Shown: piece by piece, positions 11,941 through 22,339 of the stretch
How positions within the stretch are numbered: position 1 is the first letter of the stretch
How the letters are laid out: every line of letters begins with the position of its first letter
Origin: Epiperipatus broadwayi
Lineage: Eukaryota; Onychophora; Udeonychophora; Euonychophora; Peripatidae
Assembly (NCBI GenBank): GCA_028023455.1
Contig: JAQFVV010000564.1
Span: 1-64,000, forward strand
DNA length: 64,000 nucleotides
Reading direction: 5' to 3'
Made by a program: the position numbers and the translations under genes
Notes under the pieces: generated by a model
Database searches by the model: none
Told to the model about the DNA's origin: nothing
What the model saw: the letters and a program-made list of their open reading frames with translations, nothing else

Positions 11941-12878
11941 TCAAAACTACCTTCAAAGTTCTTTAGATTTATAATCTAATTTATTTTTTATTCTTCTGTT
12001 TAATTCTTTTAACTCATCGAATTTTGCAACACATTTATTTTCCGACTCCTTAAATTTAGTCTTAAGATCATGCAAGAGTTCTTTGAATCATGTGTCAGAT
12101 GCATCAGATGTTGCACTGACTTCATCCTTCAATACTCTGAATTTTTCCCTTAATTCTGTCTTTTGCTTATCTAGTCTTTTATCGAGATCAGTCTTTCATC
12201 ATAATTATTTTTAAATTCTTTTAATTCATCCTTTAGTTCTATTTTCTGTTCTTCAAAATTTTTATCAAAATCTATTTGCTGCACTTCAAATATTTTATTA
12301 AAATCTATTCTTAATTCCTGTAACTCAGTGGTCTTCAACCTTTTCACACCTGCGGACCAGTAAAAATAAGGATAAGGTTCCGCGGACCAGCAAAAATCAG
12401 GATAAGATTTCACAGACCGGCAGAAGTCTATAGATAAATTTTCTTAAAGATAAGCATAATTGTTATAACTGATCAAAACAACAATGTTAAATATATAAGA
12501 TAAAGTTTTATATATATATGGAGTTTATATAATAAAAAACTTTTTTTTAAATTTTTTTAGAAAAGTAATAAAAAATTTAATCTAGCCCCCCCCCCCCCCC
12601 AATAAACATCTGTGATAACTAGAAAAACAAATTAATTTATGAATGATTGATTAGATTTTGTTTTCGGTCTGTTTCTTTTTTTTTTTAATTGGGTAAAAAT
12701 GAGATGAAAAAATAAATAAAAATTGGCTATATTAATTAAAAGTTTAAACTCTTATTATTTATTATTACAAACTTTTTACTGCCCGTCTAGCACGCGGACC
12801 TGCAGAAAAGTTCTGCGGGCCGGTGCCGGGCTGCGGACCAAGGGTTGAAGAACACTGCTGTAACTGACTGAGGATCAT
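11940..12878 (-). pseudogene. Coiled-coil coding segment split by a hAT MITE
   Basis: If the MITE at 12326-12857 and one target-site copy are mentally removed, an open frame starts at the ATG at 12878-12876 and runs to 12171. It encodes a charged coiled-coil-like segment (ELKDELKEFKNNYDERL and similar heptad-rich stretches), continuing in another frame from ~12180 to 11950 with KTELREKF and KFDELKELNRR. The MITE therefore hit a coding frame that was open, or had recently been open. It is followed by the Cys/His-rich relic and the 264-aa ORF in the same orientation, so all three are probably parts of one gene or mobile ORF of about 2.4 kb. No family recognised. Confidence 0.5.
12326..12857. 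mobile_element. Non-autonomous hAT element (MITE), 532 bp
   Basis: The 8-bp target-site duplication CTGTAACT is at 12318-12325 and 12858-12865. The imperfect terminal inverted repeats are CAGTGGTCTTCAACC on the left and CAGTGTTCTTCAACCC (reverse complement) on the right, the CAGNG start typical of hAT. Subterminal GCGGACC/GGTCCGC repeats occur several times near both ends, as expected for transposase binding sites. The interior is AT-rich with a run of 15 C at 12586-12600 and no ORF. Confidence 0.93.
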
Positions 12879-13120
12879 TTTTCATGATGATAACTGTATT
12901 TATATAACACTAAATTACTAATCCACTTTAAACAGTGTAAACTTATTTAAATAAATAGCAATATTCTATTATTAATGTCCATTTCCTAAAAAAACTATAT
13001 CAATCATGACTTATAATAAAATATATTGACTGAAAATTTTTTTAAAAATGTGTATTTTATCCTTATCATTAGCTATATGTTTTCATGATAATTGATTGCG
13101 TGTAATTTACCAATTTCAGG

Positions 13121-13183
13121 TGATGGTGGCTGCTAATCGAACCATGTGGCAAGGTGCCAAACTGTATCGAGATGAGTAGAGAC
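13121..13183 (+). CDS. Possible terminal exon (about 19 codons)
   Basis: A polypyrimidine-like acceptor ending in TTTCAG is followed by a GC-raised open stretch reading VMVAANRTMWQGAKLYRDE and then TAG. Neighbouring DNA is far more AT-rich. No upstream exon was found and the reverse strand contains a GGTTCGATTAG block that resembles a tRNA B box, so a degraded SINE is an alternative. No family recognised. Confidence 0.22.
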
Positions 13184-13204
13184 TCTATTGAAATTAAGTT
13201 AATA

Positions 13205-14975
13205 GATTAATCAAAGATAGAATTAACCTAAGCAGAATATAACTTATCCAAATTTCCTCACTTATACCAATACATTATTTAAAGAATTTACTTAGTGATA
13301 AGTGTTAGCTTTTAAAATATAAAAAAGTACAAGACAATGATTTGATACTAAGTAATTTATGCTTCTTGAATACTATTTACAAATATATATTTTAGCAAAT
13401 CCCTAATTCAGCAATATTAAAAATTAATGATAATGATATATTTACCATTTGTAAATGAACTATGGAACATATAAAATATAATAAACTTCTTATAATTGTA
13501 TCAATATTAAATGTTCGAACCCATGGTGGTGTAAAAACAAGACATTATTTATAACTAAGAATAAATATATACACATTGTGTGTAACTACACTTTAATAAA
13601 AGATTTCAATAAATGTTTTAACTTATTATGACTTAATCAGTCTATTGAATCGAAAATCTACAAAATTGATGAAGCTGTCTGTAATTTGGAATAATGATAA
13701 TTATTTCTATTTAATTATATTTTGTTAATACCATTAATCATAAAATAAAAGAACTAACATAAATAATTGCAATAAATAAATTTCTGAATAGGATTAAATA
13801 ATCTGTGATAGGCATTAATTGCTCAGTTCCACACTAACTAAAAAATTCTATATTAGCAGAAAGTGAAAATATGAAATATTGTTGTAAGATTTCCTATTAG
13901 TAAATGGTATAAATCATGTTAGATGCTTCTGAAAATAATCATCTATTTATTATTTATAATGCATAATATATTACATGGTAGTTAAATGCAAGCCATGATT
14001 TTAAATATACATATCTGTGTGATTTCAATATCTTAATTTCTTTACAGAAAGGGTGTTTTTTCCCTATATTATATAAAGATCCTTAAACACACACACAAAA
14101 TTTACACATGAATTGAAGGTCTATTCAGGAAAAAACCAATGTCGGATATGAAGTAGCACAAAATGACTTTCCGATATTACTGCTGAATAGAATTAAAATC
14201 ATGTTTCTATATTAGATATCAATATTTAATATAAAATATTTTGACTATATTTATTGGAAATCTAATATACATTCCTTGAATATTTCCATGAAATTAAATT
14301 TTGTTTAGAATGCAAGTTCTAAATGATTAGTAGTTGTTAAGCCATTATACTTTGTTTATTTAGAAGGACAGTAAATAAACTTTTAAGGTTCCATAAAATA
14401 AACTTTTTTTATACAGCACTTCATAAGTATATACATTATTACTGCTATGATAAGATAGACGGCTAAATTTTAACTTTCTTCTATGACAGGTAAATGTATA
14501 TAAAAAGCGAATATGTTTTAAAAGAAAAATAAGCAATATCTTTTTGTTGTTGACAATAATTCACGAACTATTTCTATTTCTTCTATTGGTTTTTAATAAT
14601 ATCTCAATTGCTATGATTATGCACAACTTCCTCACCTCACGATTTTATTCACAAAATTTTATCAAGCAATTTATCGTTTTCTTCTTTTTTTTAAAACATT
14701 ATTTAAAACAATCATTTTTACACATAAGATTTATATAAAATTAGTATTTCTTGTTTATCCCTAATATTCCTATTAAGATGTGTGTGTTTATCAATGAATA
14801 GGTATGTAGTTAATAGTTATTGACCTGAATAAAGTAATGAGCTATTTTAATGTAGATAAAAACTTGAACTGTGTTGACACTATTATGAAATGTTACAGTC
14901 CTAGGCTTAAATGATATATTGAGTGAACAATTTTTTTTATAATGGATATTTTGACTTCAAAAGGAGTGATAGTGA
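13205..14975. repeat. Dispersed repeat family 1, copy B
   Basis: Direct-orientation copy of 6690-9150. Matching blocks include CTTATCCAAATTTCCTCAC (13246), TTAGATGCTTCTGAAAATAA (13918) and the arm landmark ATTTTATCAAGCAATTTAT (14656). It lacks the 8150-8870 palindrome/tandem array of copy A and joins directly from that point to the shared TAGTATTTCTTGTTTATC block. The short ORF at 14544-14738 lies inside the repeat and is not a gene. Confidence 0.8.
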
Positions 14976-15053
14976 TTTAATTTTTTCATAAAAAAATTTG
15001 ATAAACATTGTGGTCCCAAGGATTACGGTATGTTAAAAGTAATAATGATCTAT

Positions 15054-15176
15054 AATCATGTTAAATAGTCAAGCATTGATGCTTAGTGGTTAGCATAGCT
15101 GCCTTCCAAGCAGCTGGCCAGGGTTGTCTCCCAGTCAATGCATTTGACATATATATATATAAAATCATGTTAAATA
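15054..15176 (+). mobile_element. Short SINE derived from tRNA-Gly (UCC), with target-site duplication
   Basis: The tRNA-like body at 15073-15142 has an acceptor stem pairing (GCATTGA with TCAATGC), D-arm TTAGTGGTTAGCAT, anticodon arm CTGCCTTCCAAGCAG with UCC anticodon, and a T arm whose B box is degraded (GGTTGTCTCCC). A short AT tail follows. The 14-bp duplication AATCATGTTAAATA at 15054-15067 and 15163-15176 shows that it arrived by retrotransposition. It is therefore a SINE or tRNA retropseudogene, not a working tRNA gene. Confidence 0.88.
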
Positions 15177-15479
15177 TGCAATATAAATATTTTTATATGT
15201 AGAGAAAATTTATTTTTAATATAAAAATGCTGCTTAAAGTTAAAAACATTTTTTTTAATTTTATTTATAAAAAGCATTCTCTATGTAAGTATATTTGCCA
15301 CAAAAATAAAATATTAAGAGTTATTGTAGACTAATTAAAAAAAAAAAAAAATCTGTTTAATATTTAATTAGTTTAAAATCTTTGAAAATGTAAATATATA
15401 TATATACTTTAAAAGAACTTTCCTTTTTTAAATTAATTAGAATAATATAGATATTAATTTTTCTCTCTTAAACCAATAT

Positions 15480-15760
15480 ATTTTACAATTCTATATCAAC
15501 TGACAAAGAAAAAAGCTTCAAAGTTTTTGTATCTTTTAATGGGTTTCTGTTGCCCAGAATAATATTTTTTTTTGTGTAAGATCAAGGCAATGTCATCAAC
15601 ATAAATTAATTAATTTTCATTTCAGGAAGATCACTGATGAAAACAATAAATAAAGTGAGATAACTGAGCCTTATGGAAAACTGTCCAGTTAACATTTATA
15701 AAGGACATCAAGAATATATTTAAGCAAGTTTTTCACTCAATTACAATCAGACATGCTGAG
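15480..15760 (-). pseudogene. Ancient LINE reverse-transcriptase relic (Jockey/CR1/R1-like group)
   Basis: On the minus strand, LFIVFISDLPEM near 15640 is followed after a frameshift by YVDDIALILHK near 15600-15570. This is the spacing of RT motif B to the catalytic YxDD motif C in non-LTR elements other than the RTE copies in this window. The expected PQGSVLSP block reads as a mutated IRLSYLTLF-type stretch. Only this core survives. Confidence 0.6.
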
Positions 15761-16270
15761 CTGCAAGCATATACATCTTCATTGTACTGTTAACTTAAAT
15801 TGATCTTAATAGTACAAATTTAAATACTGCACTGAAATATATGAACAAAAAGTATTCAAAGGGAGAGGGGCAAGTAATAGCAATCTAAACTTAACAAAAA
15901 TAAAAATTATCACATGATCATATATTCTATTTTGTAAATTTTCTTAACCCGCCTTTAGATAAAGTAAAACTTCATTAAAATTCAGTGCTGTCAGTAGCTT
16001 TTCAATTCTATGAAATTTTACATATTATAAATTAAATTTAAAAAAATTAAAGGTGCTATGGCTTGCAAATAGTGCATGTATGTATCTTAATTCACATAAT
16101 AGCATATATAAGTGATTTAACCCGCTGAAGAAGAAGCTGTCAGTAGTAACCAAAAACAATTAAATCAAATTAATCTAGGCCTAACACTTTCGAGGTTTTC
16201 CCTCATATTCATGGTCCAAAATAGGTTATAAACCATTGCTGTAATGTTACTAAATAATAATATATGCAAA

Positions 16271-16975
16271 TTAATTTGTCCATTTTCTTGAAATAGCAAA
16301 ACATGTGTCGCGTCTATTGATGGCATTGTTATCACTGATAATAAAATACGCCTCCTTGATTTTTCTTTTACAATCGTTGGTTTCGGAGCACACTATCTTG
16401 GGATTGCAGGATTCAAACCCATGGCCAGCCTGCTTCTCATGTTCAAAAAATATTGAGAAGTTATCATTATTCTTTTTTGCTTTTCTATACATATACATGT
16501 GTTGAGCAGCTCTATTATGGACAATGGCCTTGGTTTCCCCATAGCATGTGGCACTGCATCCAGCCTGAGGGCATGAAATACTGTATACAATTTGGGGTGC
16601 CTGAGATGGATCCATTCTGTCTGTCGAATTATTAATCAGTCTGTTAGTATTAGGGGGAGTGCGGAAGCCAACCTTAAATTCACCAGCTAAAGTCTTTATA
16701 AACTGTTGTGATACTTTCGGGATGTAGGGGAGGGTGATTTGAGGTTTATCTTTAATTATGTGGTTAGTTATTGATTTTTTGTAAAATTGATCTATTTTCT
16801 TTGTAATTAATCTGTAGCTGAAGCTGACACTTAATAAATCTTTTATATAACCTGCAATATTAGTCTTCCTATCAGCCTCTAATTTACACAAATTTTGATT
16901 GCTAAATAAAAACGCATTTAAGCCTGCAAATTTATGTGCTGTAGGTGAATTGGATGATCTCTTTATATCTTAAAA
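16271..16975 (-). mobile_element. Penelope-like element, C-terminal (GIY-YIG endonuclease) fragment
   Basis: A 206-aa frame, with open sequence continuing upstream to about 16975 (SPTAHKFAGLNAF). Features of Penelope-like elements are LPYIPKVSQQF, the connector FRTPPNTNRL, then the endonuclease core VYSISCPQAGC...CYGETKA, HEKQAGHGF, KRKIKEAYFI and a terminal Trp (SRKWTN). The usual YIGET reads CYGET. It is 5'-truncated, with most of the RT missing. Downstream minus-strand sequence includes GGACCATGAATATGAGG near 16200, also found after the fragment at 49.13 kb, so these are the same family. The frame is nearly intact, so the copy may be fairly young. Confidence 0.85.
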
Positions 16976-16979
16976 TCTT

Positions 16980-17765
16980 ACATAATAAAACAAAGGGAAT
17001 ATCATCCATCACTATTTAAAAAGTTTTAGCAGTACTTCAATTTATTAAGATTCTCAATGTATTTAACAGAAAATATTTAACTTTTAATAATATTAAATGT
17101 ACTATATTTTAATTCAATTTTGTACAGGATAATGAAAGCAATTCAAATTTTTTATAGCAAGATTAGCCAATCAATAGTTAAATTATAGCTATATAAAATA
17201 CTTGAGAATATCTTGATGAAAGCACATTAAGTTTAACATCTCATAAGCATTCAAAAATTTTTCATCAGTAATTTAAATCAATCGTTGAATCTTAAGAGAT
17301 CCTAAAATGTTTATTCATTCTAGGGCTAATTCATTATAATTTGCTTAAGCAATTCCACACATCCTAACTCATTTTTTTTTAACAGATCAAGATAACAAAT
17401 AAAATAAAAAAATCATTCTATTAAGGATTTATTATACATTGTAAATTATGTGACATCAAATTCTTTTAAACCAATCCATCTCTAAAAGTAATCATAATAG
17501 TTATAAAATCTAGTAATATCAATCAATCTCTACAAATAAAATAGTGAACTATAATTCTGTTCCTATTGGCATATACAAAAGCAGAAATAATCTCATTAAC
17601 CTTGCATAGTTGAATGATAGAAAAAAGAAATCTTGCCACATCCTTCTAAAGATTCTTGGATCTGAAATCTCTCTGCATGAATAGCAACAATAAAATGCAC
17701 TCTAATTTCAAATATTGTAAACAAATTTAAACTAAAAAACAAGCTATTCTAATCTTCCCTATAAA
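16980..17765. other. AT-rich non-coding stretch
   Basis: Nothing recognised between the Penelope fragment and the RTE 3' end. Confidence 0.5.
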
Positions 17766-17770
17766 AAATA

Positions 17771-17992
17771 TTCATCAACATTATCAATCCACTGCTGGAT
17801 GACTGTCTCTCCAAGTTCAATCCATCTTCTCCGATCTTTAGCTTCTCTTCTCCACATCACCCCTGCATACTTTATTTCATCCACCCAGCTCACGTGGTCT
17901 CTTTCTGGGTCTTTTACAATCTCTTTGAATCTAATTGTCCATATATTATCATTTCTTCTAGCAGCCCAACTCCACTTCAGTCTTTTAATTTC
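17771..17992 (-). mobile_element. RTE-like LINE 2, 3' part (sense on minus strand)
   Basis: Reading leftward from 17992 this is the RTE C-terminal block (RLKWSWA, RRNDNIWTI, WVDEIKYAGVMW, RRWIELGET) ending at about 17771 with a TGATGAAT tail. It starts exactly downstream, in element coordinates, of where the inverted partner at 18004-19672 stops. The pair is therefore interpreted as one insertion rearranged by twin priming. Confidence 0.85.
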
Positions 17993-18003
17993 AGTTTTTT
18001 AAT

Positions 18004-19672
18004 TTGAATGAAATTAATAAGAAAATAACTGATACACTTTTAAAAACTGCAACAACGATAACGGGTAAAAAAAAGCAGCAATTGACCAATAAAATTTCTA
18101 CTGAGACAAGAGGATTTATGAAGAAAAGAAGGAATATGAAAATATACAAAAATGATATAAGAAAGTATAACTGTGAACTAGCAAAGAAAGCTGTAGAAGA
18201 GAATAAAAGTCTCAAGAGTGTAAAACATTTTGGTAGGAAATTTATATCTGCAATAAGAAAAAAAGATGGAATTATTACTAAAAAAAAGAGATGACATCAT
18301 AAAATGGGTAGAAGACATCTACCAAGAATTATACAGTAATAAAGAACAAGTACCTCCTATATCTATTATATCTGCCGAAGAAGTGAGACATGCAATTAAA
18401 TTTATGAAGAAAGGAAAAGCTCCAGGTAATGATGGAATTATAATCAATATATTAAAAGAAGCAGGTGAAGAAATATAATTTTTTTTAGCAAAGTTATATA
18501 CCAAATGTCTAAATGATAAAGATGTACCAGATGACTGGAAGAATGCAGTATTAATATTAATATTTAAAAAAGATAAAGAAGATATTAGAAATTATAAACC
18601 TATCAGCCTTTTATCAGGTTTATACAAAATTGTTATCAAGATAATTACAACTACAGAGAACATTGGATTTCCACCAACCAAGAGAACAAGCTGGATTTAA
18701 AAGTGGTTTTAGTACAGTAGAATCATATTCAGGTATTGAGAGAAGTTATAGAAAGGTCAAGTGAATATGAGTTGCCATTATGCTTTGGATTTGTAGATTA
18801 TGAAAAGGCATTTGATTCTATAAACATTTCTTCAGTGATTAAAGCATTGGACCATCAAGGTATAGATATAGGATATTGTCATATTTTGAAGAATATTTAT
18901 AAAAATGCAACAGTAACAATTAGATTACATAATGATATTAGGAAAGTCAACATTGAGAAGGATGTAAGACAAGTTGACTCCATATCTCCAAAACTTTTTA
19001 AAGTAGTGCTGCAAGAAGTATTTTGTGAATTAAAATGGGAAGCTAAAGGAATGAAAGTAAATGGAGAGTATTTAAATCATTTAGATTTTTTTTTATTTAT
19101 ATGTCATAGCATCGGCCGGGACACGAACCCACAACCGTCTGCAACCAACTACTTGCTTGCATGGCGGCTGCGATACCTCTCGGCTAACAATGCAAGACAA
19201 ATCATTTAGATTTTGTAGATGATATAGTTGTTTTTGCAAATAATGCTTTAGAGCTGCAGGAAATGTTTCAGGGGTTATCAGATGAAAGTAGGATTAAAGG
19301 TAAATGTTAAAAAGACTAAAATAATGTTCAATGGATTTTCTCAAAATATGAAAAATAAAGATTGATTATGATGAGTTAGAAGAAGTTAACAGCTACAAAT
19401 ACCTTGGTCAGATTATTAATACAGATGTAAACATAATGGATAAAATTAATCATAGAATTAAACTTGATTGGAGTGCTTTTGGTAAAAATAACTTTCGATA
19501 CTAAAAAGGAAATATGCCTAAGTGTTGAAAAGGAAGGTTTTTTAATAAATATATTTTACCAGGTCTTACTTATAGATCTGAGACTTGGACACTTAATAGA
19601 AGAGCGATACAGAGATTTCAGACCACTCAAATAAGTATGGAGAGATGCATGTTAGGAATAACAAGAAGAGAA
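18004..19672 (+). mobile_element. RTE-like LINE 2, inverted 5' part (linker and reverse transcriptase)
   Basis: In order: an EN-RT linker beginning MNEINKKITDTLLKT (18008), GKAPGNDGI (18414), the region of PISLLSG-type motif (18600), GFVDYEKAFDSINISSV (18787), VRQVDSISPKLF (18964), then the LDF|VDDIVVFANN catalytic box that is split by a SINE (19090-19198), then ETWTLNRRAIQRF and MERCMLGITRRE, where homology stops near 19672. It has frameshifts but retains both palm aspartate motifs apart from the SINE. Orientation is opposite to the 3' part at 17771-17992, with only ~11 bp between them. Confidence 0.87.
19090..19198 (-). mobile_element. tRNA-type SINE inserted in the RTE catalytic motif
   Basis: A 109-bp insert flanked by a perfect 16-bp target-site duplication AAATCATTTAGATTTT (19074-19089 and 19199-19214). 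On the minus strand it has a perfect A box TAGCCGAGAGG (19186-19176), a near-perfect B box GGTTCGTGTCC (19129-19119) and an A-rich tail. It is much more GC-rich than its host. It separates LDF from VDD in motif C of the reverse transcriptase. The parent tRNA is not assigned. Confidence 0.92.
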
Positions 19673-19674
19673 AA

Positions 19675-20015
19675 CCCACACCCAACAGCATAACTATCAC
19701 AACTGTTAACAAAATATCTATCATAAAGAAAATGAGATTCCAACCAATCTACTTAAACTTATTAAAATAACATGTAAAAATATTATTAAAAAAAATTCCA
19801 ATGAATGATACATATTAAAATTGCAAAACAATTAAAGTGAATTATATACTTACTCCATGCAGTTTAACTATTATCTGTTAAAACAAAATATGGGGAACCT
19901 TTAGAGATTCCAACCAAGAGATAGATTCACTAGTGGCTTTATTAAAACCTTCAATTCTCCCATTGTAACTATATAGATTTGGCAATTACTCACTATACAG
20001 TTCATGGTTTGTACA
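19675..20015. other. AT-rich spacer between two RTE copies
   Basis: No feature recognised. No target-site duplication matching the other side of RTE copy 2 could be found by eye here. Confidence 0.5.
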
Positions 20016-20016
20016 T

Positions 20017-22330
20017 ATCATCATCATACTTTTCAATCACTGAAATCCTATTCAAGCTTAATCCAATTTCCCTGAAATATAGGATTCTTCTCTACATCAC
20101 ATCAGAAAACAAGTTTATTTCATTTACTTACCTCTGATGTAATCCCTTTGTGGGTCTTTTATCATCTTTTAGGATTTAGTTTAAGACTAACTATTCATCT
20201 ATTATCAACTCTTCTATCAATATGTTCAGCCCTCCATTTCAGTCTCTTAATTCTTTCAATAATGTCAGTAACAACTGTTTGTTCTCTCATCCATATATTT
20301 GGATTTTGATACCCTCTTACTTTGTTAATTATCTAGTCTGTATTGCTCTTCTGCTAAGTATGCAAGTCTTAGATCCATATGGCAGAACTGGCAAACACAT
20401 CATTAACAACCTTCCTTTTTAAACATATAGGCATATTTTGTTTAATATTAAGTTAGTTCTATCAAAAACACTCCATTTAAAGCAATTTGATCCATTATGC
20501 TTCCGTCTACATTAATAATCTGACTAAGATATTTGCAGTTGACTTCTAATTTATCAATATCTATTTATTTTTTTCTTCAGAGAAAATCCATTGAACATTT
20601 TTTTTAGCATTTATCTGCAATCCTACAGTTTTACTTTCTTCTGATAACTCTACCAACATTTCCTGAAGTTCTCAAGCATTATTTGCAAAAACAATCATAA
20701 CAATCACATAATCTGCAAAATCTAGGTAAGTTAAATAATCATTTACTTTTACTCCCTTACTGCCCCATTTTAATCCCCAAAATACTTCTTACAAAACTAT
20801 CGTAAAAAGTTTTGGAGATATGGAATCATTCTGTTATACTTTCTTCTCAACATTAATGTCAATACAACAATGTAATCATCTAATCATTGTTATTGTATTT
20901 TGATAAATATTGTTCAGAATATGACAGTATCTTGGTCAATATTTTGATCACTGTAGAAATGTTTATAGAATTAAATGCCTTTTCATAAGCTACAAATCCA
21001 TGGCATAATGAGAACTCATATTCATTAGTCTTTTCTATAATTTCTCTTAATATTTGAATATGATCCACTGTGCAAAAAGCAATTGACATTTTTTTTTTTT
21101 TTATAGAATTGGTAAAATATCTAAAATTCCTAGTATCTTCTTTATCACATTTCTTAAATAAACAAATTATTAATGGATTCTTCCAATCATCTATTACATT
21201 TTTATTATTTGGATATTTGGTATACAATTTTGCCAATAATTTTTCTATTTCTTTTAAGATATTGATTATAATCTCATCATTTCTTGAAGCTTTTCTCTTT
21301 TTCATAGATTTTATTAGATCTTATTCTTTGAAAATATTACCTTGTTCTTTCTCATTATATATTTCTTTACGGAACTTTTTCACACTTTTTAGGATTAGTT
21401 CCAGTTTTTCTTCCTATTGCAGAAGGGATCTTCTATAGTTTTCTTTGTTAACTCACAAGTATATTTTTTTATATCATTTTTTTTTTCGTACTACTTTGCA
21501 AAACTCTAGATATGCAATTCTTTTTAATGTATCATTTTAAGAGCAATTCATATTCCTTCTTTGCTTCATACATAATCTTGTCTCAGCAGAAACTTATTAA
21601 TTGCTGCTTTGTTGCACCTGATATCTTTCCTGCAGTTTTTAATATTATGTTAATAATCTTTCTACTGATTTCAGTCAAAGCTAAATCCTCTTCAAAATTT
21701 GTTACAATTTTAAAATGATTGCAAGTTTTAATTTAAATTCATTGGAATGTTTCTGAAGATTAGGAATATTAGTTCTGCATTAATACACATCTCATATCTT
21801 ACTAATTGATGATCACTCCTGTTGCAAATCTACTAAAAACATTACAATCTTGAATACATATTTCTGTTAGAATATAATCCAATTCCACTGTACCTTCATT
21901 TAAATGCTTCCATATCCATTTAGCTTTTTTTTTTTCAAAGAAAAAATTAATAATAATTTTTCTTTTTCTGCTAACTTGACAAGTCTGTTCTCTCTTTTAT
22001 TTCTAGCCTTATAATCAAATTTACCCACAGCAGTTTCATTTTTCAATCACTTACTAATTCCAGCATTAAATTAAAAAAATTTTTTTTTGGACTGGCAAAA
22101 AGTATTTTATATATCCATATAAAAATCCTCTACTTTATAATGAGAACTTGCATAGATCAGTGCTGTTAAATTCCATTGATGAAATAACTTGGAAAGTGGG
22201 ATGATACTATTAGGAATTGTGACAAATATTTTATAGATAGCTTCATTAATACTAGCATATTCTAGTGGTGAATACTGTGATCTTACCAGAGAAAAAATCT
22301 CCACACTAAACTGGATAGTCAATTAAATAT
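20017..22330 (-). mobile_element. RTE-like LINE 3, longest copy (endonuclease C-half, RT, C-terminal region), inactive
   Basis: Read leftward: an endonuclease remnant with LIYASSHYKVEDFY (22150), GKFDYKARNKRENRL (22010) and KLAEKE. Next comes the linker (21700-21540), the RT with KKRKASRNDEI (21300), HGFVAYEKAFNSI (~21000), LDFADYVIV (~20715) and FANNA, then the C-terminal block with WMREQT, ERIKRLKW and a 3' tail of ATGATGATGAT at 20028-20017. The palm Asp of motif A is Ala (FVAYEKAFN) and the second Asp of FADD is Tyr (FADY), so the enzyme is dead. Frameshifts are many. Open frames at 20880-21305 and 22107-22322 are pieces of this element, not separate genes. Confidence 0.87.
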
Positions 22331-22339
22331 TACTATGAG

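Noticed and set aside
15073-15142. Functional tRNA-Gly gene
   Set aside because: Degraded B box and acceptor mismatches; flanked by a target-site duplication, so it is a retroposed copy.
16100-16270. Hammerhead ribozyme in Penelope 3' region
   Set aside because: Such ribozymes are known in Penelope-like elements, but I found no CTGATGA...GAAA core in correct spacing here or near 49.1 kb.
16305-16635. Plus-strand and alternate minus frames over the Penelope fragment
   Set aside because: Shadows of the minus-strand endonuclease frame.
17991-18215. Minus frame 74 aa
   Set aside because: Antisense of the RTE linker region.
21070-21718. Plus-strand frames of 122 and 68 aa
   Set aside because: Antisense of RTE copy 3.
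22107-22322. 71-aa minus frame as a separate host gene
   Set aside because: Reads as the AP-endonuclease part of RTE copy 3 (YASSHYKVEDFY upstream of GKFDYKARN).
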